A DNA stretch of 64,000 bases, taken from assembly GCA_028583405.1 (NCBI GenBank), contig CM053259.1, forward strand, positions 14,002,594 to 14,066,593. Direction: 5' to 3'. Below, in pieces: positions 54,908-64,000 of the stretch (position 1 is the first letter of the stretch; every line of letters starts with the position of its first letter). A program made the position numbers and the translations under genes. The stretch comes from Pogonophryne albipinna. Lineage: Eukaryota > Chordata > Actinopteri > Perciformes > Artedidraconidae. The notes beneath the pieces are model-generated. The model was not told the origin of the DNA, made no database searches, and was given only the letters and a program-made list of their open reading frames with translations.

Positions 54908-57900
54908 GCTACAGTGATAACATCGGAGGAGCACTTGTTGGATTGTCTAAGGGGGAACACTTTTTGGGTGCAGGGATGAACAAACATTTTGATCTCTTAA
55001 AATGCAAAAATTATGAAAGATTACCAAAAAAATAAAATCGAATTGAGACTTCTTAAAGTGGATTGTGTTGACATAAGAGGTATTTAACATTTATGGAGAT
55101 GAGCAAAAGCCTTTTTACATATACGCTTCTTCTGCTGCTTCGAAAATCATCTTGGGGAAATCCCATCCCTCAGGTCATGTTGTGCTAAACGTCCTGAGAT
55201 TGAGTGGAGTCTGGGAATGCTAACATCGCTGAATGCATCGCCTCAGACCTCTCAGGAGAGGCCAGCGCTGTCGATCGCTCAGGTGTGATAAACAAACTTA
55301 ATACAGGAATGCTATTTTGTAAGATACAGGCCTCCTTGGCTCTGAGTCCTGACTTGGGAATGATGTCATGTGTTATTCTTTTTGCTCAATGAGACATATA
55401 CAGTATTATGTTTGTTAACATGACTGTCTCACTTAGGGTCTCTGGTATGTTCAGCCCAGACCGATGAATAATGTCTGTGATTCGACAGCCATTTCTAGCG
55501 GCCACAAAGGTGTTGTGTTACAAGTACTACCGTAAAGTATACTGCGCATTTTTTATTTACAAGTCTAAATAGAAATACAAGTACAATCTTAAGACATAAT
55601 GGAGACATGTGACATCAGATACCCCGATAAGCTATAGGGAGCTTGAGAATAGTTTTTTTCTTTTTTTAAATGGACATTTTGATGTTGTTAAACACATCCT
55701 CAATTTAATTCAATACTTCAAGAATTATCTGAATTTTCCGATTCCTCATTCCCAATATAGCCATGGAAATAAAATCAAAGTTTCTTCAAGAATTCAAGTT
55801 AAATGGCCCATATGAAGACATATTAGGCAATGTCCTCCTCTCTGTTTTCTTCAACACTGTATCTTTATTCCAGAGCAAAGATGAGGTCAGTGGTTTACAG
55901 TACAAAATTCAATTTTATAATAATTAGCACAGTATGTCTTCATCTGAGTCACTGTTCAATACCCTGTGGCAACATTTTGTGGCACAATCAATAAGCAGCA
56001 TGACCTTCAACCGGACAGGGGTTGGCAAAAAGAGCAAAATCAATAATAGAGCTGTCTCTGACCAAACGTTTAAATAAATCAAATATGTCTTATAACTGGC
56101 TCTAAGAAAGAATAAAAAGGTCTTTAATGTGTTTTTCAATCCCAACACACCACGGCTTAACCATTATCCATGAGTTCACCAAACAACAAGCTCAGGGTGA
56201 ATGATCAAAACAAGAATAACACCCGAGTTCAGCAATGTCTAATGAGCAGTGGCTAACAGAAGTCTGTTCGACTTGCAGCGCTTTGTTGTGAAAATAAGTG
56301 TATTAAACAACATGAAAAAGGAACAACCAAAGAACATTCTTTAATACCATATCATGGTGCTAATCCACATCATTAATGGTCACCTCAACATGAACAGCAG
56401 GGGTCATGCTGTACCTCGGAGTGAAAACCACACTTTTCTGACTTCACTGAATTCCTACATGTGAGGTCTGCGAGAATTTCTTTCATTTTCGAATGTTAAA
56501 TCATAGCTTTATCAACTATTCCAGCAGGACCAAACGTGGCAGCCCATCTATTCAATGGAGCTCTCCTTGAATTATATATTTATTATCTGTAGCTTAATTC
56601 ATTTACAATGGAAAATAAGAATTGTAACATTTCTTTCTTTAGCACAAAAGCCAATTTTGGAGAGCATGAGATATGATCACTTTTTGCAGCACATTCTCCC
56701 CGAGCAACTTGTCCTAGTATTCCTTTGAGAGCACTTGAGGTAGATGGTGTTTTTCCTCTCAGTCTTTCTAATGAAGCCTTGTAAAGACCTGCTGATTTCC
56801 CTTAAATGTTTGTTGATTAAGAAAACAGGAAGGGAGGCATGCCTCGGTTCATTAGTTACCCGGTGAGCAAGGCTTTAGGTACGCACCGCCCGAGGGGCAG
56901 CTCTCATTCCAAACATACATAACTCAGTGCGGTAAACAAATGCTCACACGTACGCTGAGGCAGTTAAGAATGTGCACAAACTATAGATGAATTCACAAGC
57001 TTGGAGTACTTCGAGTAGTATTCCCAAACACACGCACACACACACACAGAGGTGTGATCTGCCAGGCAAGGCGGTGAAACACTGCTATGTGAGAAAACAC
57101 CTCGCAAAGCAAACAGAGCCTCACAAGGCAGCCGCTTGTTCTAAGGCCAGAACCTGGGGCAGTGCTCCTCACATCTCTGTGAGAGGAGAGGGAAGGAGGA
57201 GAGGGAGGAGAGCAAGTAATCAAATGAGACCAGACTAGACATGATAGCATGAATGTAAAACGGGTTGAGGGAGCAAGAAATATATAGGGCAGGAGCCAGA
57301 AAAGAGGAAAATAAAGTGAGAGTGCAGGGATGATTAAGGATAAGGCTTCTAAGAGAGGAGGCATGGAGAGTGGGAGGAAAGATGAAGAACTACAAGACGG
57401 CTTGAAATATATTGCAGCAGGGATAGGTAAGGTGAAAGGAGGTAAAAACAGGGAATGAATGCAGGAAAGACAATATTGAGTTTATGCGTTTCCAGAGATG
57501 GTGTAAAGTTTGTCTAATATATCATCTTTTCCCTTTACTACTTATTTTAAAAGTGAAAACTTACAATGAAGTTGAGAAACAAAGCAGGGTAATGATAGAA
57601 TTAATTAATGTATGTCTTGTTTATCATCACTTATAATACTAGGACTAAGTATCTTAAAGGAAACAACAAGGCTGGTTAATGGGTTCAGCGTCTATGCACC
57701 AGCTGTGGCGATATTTAGTCTCGGGCATGTAGATTTAGTTGAGGTCTTTTAGCACAATATAATGTATATAGTCATCAAGTGTATAGCCAAGACCCAGGTT
57801 TAACCTTGAAACAGTTAACATGTCAGCAAAATAAAGTGTTAAGTCGAGGTTAAATAGCTATCTATAGCTGATAAAATATGCTAATGCAATGATCAGATGC

Positions 57901-59446
57901 AAAGCCACTTGTGTTTCCATCTGTCTCAAAGACTGTTAATGAAGATGCAAGAAGTGAAAATGTAAATGATTAATCTGCCACTGTTTAAAACATACAGTAT
58001 GCCGTGGGAGAAGAGAAAGCTTTAAAGGCGTAGCAACGGCAACTAAGAAGGGTGAGTGTCAGTTGCTAAGAGCCATGTCAAAACTACCATGTAAACTACA
58101 GGAAAATGTAGAGGAAGCCATTTTTACTGTACGTCAGACCTCATCTACTCTGGTTCTGGACACTTTCCCACCAACTATTTGGCATTGGTCTTTTAGAGGT
58201 AACTATGCAACAGGGCCCCAAATCTTGCTATGCTTTCTAGCAGAGACAACAATGAGCCATGAGGTCTGGAATCCAACATCCAACAGAATATGTTTTCCCC
58301 CCTCGTCCGTCTCTAAACGCTCCCATTTCCCCTCAAGCAGAAGCAGAGTGTTTTGAGAAATGTGAGATTATTATGCTTTATGGTCTGCAATCTGATGTCC
58401 TATTGACACGTTGCCATCTCTACCACAAGAGAACCCTTCAATAACAAACGTCCCGTGCAGCCTCGAAGGTATACAGCTGGTCCAGGCCGTAGATATATTT
58501 TCAGGCTCAGCTTTTTTTAAAGAAGCTACTTTAGGACGTTTCCAGCTCAGTTTTTTGGGATGAGTGGTATTCCCATCTTTAGATCTTGCTCTAACATTCG
58601 TCCAAAAGTCCGGCTGCTGCCAAACATTGTAATGAGTGCTCTGGAGCCAGGGGAAATTTGAACATGAAATATCCTTCAGACAAAGCCAAGCTTTTGTTTT
58701 TGCGGGCAGAGACACAGTAATGACATTAATTCTCTACTCGCTTAAGTTTGCAAATGACCGTTTTTCTTAAATTCTTGCTCAGTTTGCTGCTAAATTGCTT
58801 TTCTCTAAACTACGATTATTGTGTCGGACACTTTTTCCAGTCTGGAAACCGTTACTGTGATTGGATGACGAGATGCCAGAGTGCTCGGCCTCTGCTCTGT
58901 TATGTTGCCACACACACTTTGGGTTGCTGTGATGGCTGGCACCCGACTTACAGTACTGGATGTTTATGTAGGCTATGGGAGACATGGCAGGCCCTGGAAC
59001 TGTAATAAAACGCTACTCTAAATATTTCCCCTCAGATGAAGTAAAAAAGTATGTCAATATTAAACAACCAAAAATCCTTCCTCTGTGTCCCTTTGCATTC
59101 TCGATGTTTGCTTTATTGGCAAATAGAACTGGCCAACACATCGCTCATAGAGACATGTTTGTAATGCGTGTGTGTTGATGATGCACATTGAACAGGCAGT
59201 GTTCAAATGGCATCCAGTTTTCAGAGCTTCCCTATCTTTCCCGTCCTTCCCTTAGCATCTGTTAGCCATCGACACTTCAAAAGCTTTAGACTGAAATGAA
59301 TAAATAGTAATCAAAGCATAAACTAGCTGGGAAAAGGAACACTTGTTTACCACCATGACAGTGTTTGGAGATTTTCTGACTTTTTCGCTATTAAAGAAAA
59401 ACATGAGGAAGTCATTTGTTTGGTTGTGACCGAATGCCATGTTGAA

Positions 59447-59450
<4 letters not shown>
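54908..59450. other. Non-coding stretch
   Basis: Purine-rich low-complexity DNA at ~57180-57480, a short CA run at 57029-57050, and otherwise AT-rich sequence. ORFs of 97-123 codons (for example 56993-57364 and 58371-58715) have no domain or splice context that I trust. Confidence 0.45.
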
Positions 59451-59483
<33 letters not shown>

Positions 59484-59537
59484 CGTGTGCGTGTGTGTGT
59501 GTGTGTATACAGTGTTTGTGTGTGTGTGTGTGTGTGT
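59451..59537. repeat. Imperfect (GT)n tract, target of hAT insertion
   Basis: GT repeats with GC and TATACAG interruptions. The last GTGTGTGT is the left target duplication of the following hAT element. Confidence 0.92.
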
Positions 59538-59821
59538 TAGGGGTGTAACGGTACACGTACCCGTACCGAAATTATTCGGTACGGGCCCTTCGGTTCGATA
59601 CACGTGTGTACCGAAGTGTACCGAACGAATATAACGTTAAACGTAAAAAATTGAGAACGTGAACAACTTCTTGGAAGTAATCTCAGGTACTGCGTCGCAG
59701 CATTCAGAGTAATTTGCTCCCATTGTGTTCAACGCGTCATAGAGCGAGCAAGTCATTTAATTGGACGAGCTGGTCAGAGGGATGCGTTCAAATGTAGTCA
59801 GTAATTTGAGGAACTGTCGAA

Positions 59822-60088
59822 ATGGCGAACGCAGATAAAGTTGAGCTCGAAAATCCTCCAGCATCATTGAAGTCTCCGGTTTGGGAACATCTTGGTTTCG
59901 CAGTTACGTACAAGGATGACGGACAAAGACAGGTGGACCGAACCAAAGCTGTTTGTCGGCATTGTTCAACTAAAATTGGTTACGCGGCTGGCAATACATC
60001 AAACTTGCACACTCATTTGAAAAGGCATCACCCGAACGTGAATATCACCGGGACCAAAAGACTGAAGTGCAAACCCAACTCCCACTAG
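59822..60088 (+). pseudogene. hAT transposase N-terminus, BED zinc finger
   Basis: The ATG at 59822 (context AAATGG) opens an 88-codon frame. Residues ~15-75 form a BED finger: WEHLGF, then VCRHC (Cys pair) and HTHLKRHHP (His pair), the DNA-binding fold of hAT transposases and ZBED proteins. The frame stops at 60086-60088; transposase-like sequence continues in the +1 register, so a small indel near 60050 is likely. The finger itself is intact. A truncated BED-only protein could in principle be made, but no evidence of expression is visible. Confidence 0.8.
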
Positions 60089-60303
60089 CATTTAAGCCTC
60101 CACCACTCGCAAAAAGTTCAGACCGAGCCAAAGCTATTACAAACGCCAAATCTCCTCATGTTGCCATGTTAGCAAAGCGCTACCTGGCTGTATCTGCTAC
60201 CTCTGTCCCTAGCGAGAGGGTGTTCTCCACAGCAGGAGACATTGTTAGTGCCAGCAGATCTGCCCTTTCGGCAAGCAATGTGGACAAGTTCATCTTTCTT
60301 TAA
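60067..60303 (+). pseudogene. hAT transposase linker and C-terminal dimerisation domain
   Basis: The frame without ATG begins in the post-BED linker (QTQLPLAFKPP, DRAKAITNA). Near 60147 it jumps to the hAT C-terminal dimerisation region: LAKRYLAVSATSVPSERVFS and TAGDIVSASRSALS. The catalytic RNase H-like core, several hundred residues in the family, is deleted. The stop at 60301-60303 falls in an A-run where an indel probably cut a few terminal residues. Confidence 0.82.
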
Positions 60304-60361
60304 AAAAACATGAAAATACAGTGACAAGCAAGTCCTAATGTCAAACTGGCTGCTTAGGTGC

Positions 60362-60620
60362 AGTACAGTTCAAATACAGATTATTTCAGTTCATCGAAAT
60401 GCTGCACCTTAATGTTTATTTTTATTTTATATTTATTTGAGTGAATATTCATAGTTTAATAATAATTAAAAACCCAAAACTAATAATTTATGTTTTGTGA
60501 GTACTAGTACAGTAAAGTTCAAATACAGATTATTTTAGTTCATCGAAATGCTGCACCTTAATGTTTATTATATTATATTTTGTATTTATTTGAGTGAATA
60601 CATTATTCACAGTTTAATAA
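60362..60620. repeat. Imperfect direct repeat inside the hAT element
   Basis: The block AGTTCAAATACAGATTATTT...GAAATGCTGCACC...TTTATTTGAGTGAATA occurs at ~60368-60467 and again at ~60515-60617, about 88% alike by eye. It lies in the 3' non-coding part of the element. Confidence 0.78.
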
Positions 60621-60753
60621 AAAAATATATATGTTATGTTTTGTGATAATTTTGTCTGCTGTACCGAAAACGTACCGAACCGAACCGTGACCTAAAAACC
60701 GAGGTACGTACCGAACCGAAATGTTTGTGAACCGTTACACCCCTAGTGTGTGT

Positions 60754-61979
<1,226 letters not shown>

Positions 61980-62282
61980 TTAAAGGAATTGCTTAAGGTT
62001 TAGATACATCTCTTGTGTCCGTTTGACTGAAAGCAAGATAGGGTTAGCGTAGCTTAGCATAATGACTGGAAACGGCTCGGGCAGTGTAGTAGCAGGGGCA
62101 CATTTTTCCCCATGAAACATTATCTTTTGTTTTTGACGTTATTTGTATAGATAGGCGTAGGTAATCTAACCATCTCCTGCCTGTCACTTCATATAAAGCA
62201 GACGAGTGGTGTAAATGTTGTCATCCCACTTTTGGTAAAAAAAAGCAAAAACTGTTTCCCAACATTTGAACTATTCCTTTGA
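61980..62282. mobile_element. TTAA-type miniature element, diverged
   Basis: The left end TTAAAGGAATTGCTTAA and the right end, reverse-complemented, TCAAAGGAATAGTTCAA are imperfect inverted repeats, with the right TTAA mutated to TTGA. The inner block GCTTAGCATAATGACTGGAAAC is characteristic of a common fish miniature element. Non-coding. Confidence 0.65.
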
Positions 62283-64000
62283 CGGCAGAATGCCACAGTA
62301 TCACATGATACTTTGACCTGCTTGACCACATGCACTTCAGCTGAACCGTCAGCTGTAGGGGAGCCTGATGACAGAGCTGAAACAACAGGGCCTCCGAAGG
62401 TTTAAACAGTCTTGTGACCTTTTGTCAGATTTGATAACATTTTAAACGATCATATTTTATTCTCTCGTAAGGGAAATGACACACTCAGCATCAGAAGGAG
62501 TGGACCTTCTAAAGCAATGTCTTCATGTCATGTCCTGTTTTATGCATGTGATCATCAATTTTAACTACGTTTGATGCGCCTCTGTAATCATTTACTCCTT
62601 GCTCACTTCAATCAGTATTCCGAGACAAAACCTCTTAAAGTAATGCAAAGAAAATTGCATGTCTTTATAAAATAGTCATAGTATGAATCAAGCAAAGACA
62701 AAAGATGTTCAGACAGGCCTCTCTGTGCTCATTTTACATTAAGGACAAGCATATTCACGAAGACACACCTGCATACACACCCACACACAGTCATGATGAT
62801 AATATTCGAACATTCATGGATACATTAACAATCCAAGCTACTTGGAAATGTTCATGCCAGCGTCTCTCTAAAGTGCAGTGTGTGGCCTAGAGCATTTTAT
62901 TTTCACGTGAGCACACAGCATCATGGTAATCTCCTGCTAGTTGGTGTGCATCAATCAATTAGGATAAGCTGCCAAAGCCTCATAACGGTTTTAATGTGCC
63001 GCCTCTTCCACTGGCTGGATAATTGCTACATAATTACACTGAGTCATCTCAGTTGGAACTTTACCTGGTTACATCGGCGCCTGAATATAAATGTCATGGA
63101 AGTTAGTTTCAGATGGCTTGTTTGAAAGCAAACCACTCCTCTGGGAGCTACTGCCGCAGTGCATATTAAAAAGCTGAATTGATAAAGTCATGATTAGCAT
63201 TAAACCTGCAGGAGGGAGAGAAGAAAGTCAGTGAAGCGCTTTATATATGGATGGCAGAGTTGATTTGTGACTGAAATCTTAGTGTTGGAGGAAGAACCTT
63301 TACTTAAGTGTAAGTAAGTAAATACACTAATACCAAGCTAAAAAATACATGATTATAAGTCCTGCGTTGTATAATTATTTGAGTAAAGACATAACAAATA
63401 TATTAGAATATTATACTATTAGATTCACCATACAAATCAAGCATTTTACTCTTGTATTCGGTTAGTTGGTTGAAGATGTATCTTTTAAATATTCGATATT
63501 ATAGAGTGAAATCTGTAGCTATCTCTCCTATAACAAAACTTAAAATAGTGCAAATAATAATTTCGAGCCCACAGTGGCACTTTTACCTGGCTTGTTTGTC
63601 CAACATGCAAAGAGATTCAGTTCATTTTAACTGAAATATAAGAGAAAAACAACAAATCCTTAGATTTAAGAAGCTCATACATAATTTGCCAAATCAAAGT
63701 TGTAGAACCCGTTTGTTATGCTTTGCATGTGAAATCAAAGTTTCCTGCATTGAACCAATAGAACAACCCAATAATAGCCAGTATGTTTCTACAAAACCAA
63801 CTGAAACCACATAGAATCTCATTCATTTAAGTAAGGTAGGTAAAAGGAGTGACGCTAAAGACAGATTAATAACCATTTTAAACTTACCCTACTTTATATA
63901 ACCTAGTTTACGTCTCAAAACAATTAGAAGTTCAATAGCGAAACATAAAAAAAAAAAAAAGTTTTTATTCTAATAGATTCAGTTTCTGAGAAACTCAAAA
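62283..64000. other. Non-coding stretch to window end
   Basis: No gene recognised. The segment 62890-63125 has homeodomain-like TAATTA and CAATTA sites in complex sequence and could be a conserved non-coding element (impression only). A-run at 63946-63960. Confidence 0.4.

Larger units (their letters stand above)
59538..60745 (+). mobile_element. BED-finger hAT transposon, internally deleted
   Basis: The 1208-bp element has perfect 15-bp inverted repeats TAGGGGTGTAACGGT / ACCGTTACACCCCTA and is flanked by GTGTGTGT on each side (59530-59537, 60746-60753). Sub-terminal regions are packed with GTACCGAA-type motifs on both sides, probable transposase binding sites. Inside are the two ends of a ZBED-type hAT transposase without the catalytic middle. 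Confidence 0.92.

Noticed and set aside
54521..54934. 137-codon hydrophobic frame resembling a membrane protein
   Set aside because: It lies almost wholly in a solo LTR (54465-54902); the hydrophobicity comes from its T-rich strand.
58371..58715. 114-codon minus-strand frame
   Set aside because: No domain, no splice or promoter context; length is within chance for this much sequence.

Overview
The window is eukaryotic and almost certainly comes from a teleost fish. Coding density is very low. It carries long uninterrupted (CA/GT)n tracts and a dense mix of fish-type mobile elements: Ty3/gypsy 'sushi' LTR elements, L2- and Rex1-like LINEs, Tc1/mariner and IS630-like elements, hAT elements and TTAA-flanked miniature elements. 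I see no complete host gene, no rRNA or tRNA gene, and no CRISPR array. The single-copy DNA reads as intergenic or intronic, with one possible host exon on the minus strand (24895-25022).

Layout. 1-3176: the 5' part of a sushi-type Ty3/gypsy retrotransposon on the minus strand (LTR, gag, protease, RT, RNase H), running off the left edge. 4115-4991: a truncated Tc1-like transposon. 6326-6508: (GT)n. About 8066-14143: an L2-type LINE whose 5' half (5'UTR, ORF1 with SGNH domain, endonuclease, start of RT) is on the minus strand and is joined head-to-head to an L2 3' end on the plus strand. ORF1 is interrupted by a hAT element with a perfect 8-bp target duplication, which itself holds a TTAA-flanked miniature element. 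15350-16130: GC-rich tandem repeats with a 212-codon open frame. 16511-17173: an inverted-repeat element full of GCGAGATCTCGC palindromes that keeps the start of an integrase-like ORF. 19650-22005: a TTAA-flanked element with a nested hAT miniature element.

27697-28855: a 5'-truncated Rex1-like LINE. 29573-30964: an internally deleted IS630/Tc1-type element. 31379-31606: an L2 3'UTR piece. 36703-37034 and 54465-54902: two solo LTRs with perfect 5-bp target duplications. 37400-37962: a hAT miniature element. 42757-43161 and 61980-62282: TTAA-type miniature elements. 59538-60745: an internally deleted BED-finger hAT element inserted into a (GT)n tract. Long dinucleotide arrays lie at 39161-39295, 46625-46792 and 61190-61373.

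The genes do not form a pathway; the window is a record of successive insertions. The most informative points are the self-priming signature of the sushi element (an 11-nt primer-site/LTR complementarity), the head-to-head L2 structure that looks like twin priming, the three-level nest inside it, the integrase-derived palindrome element, and several internally deleted elements that keep the ends of their transposase genes.
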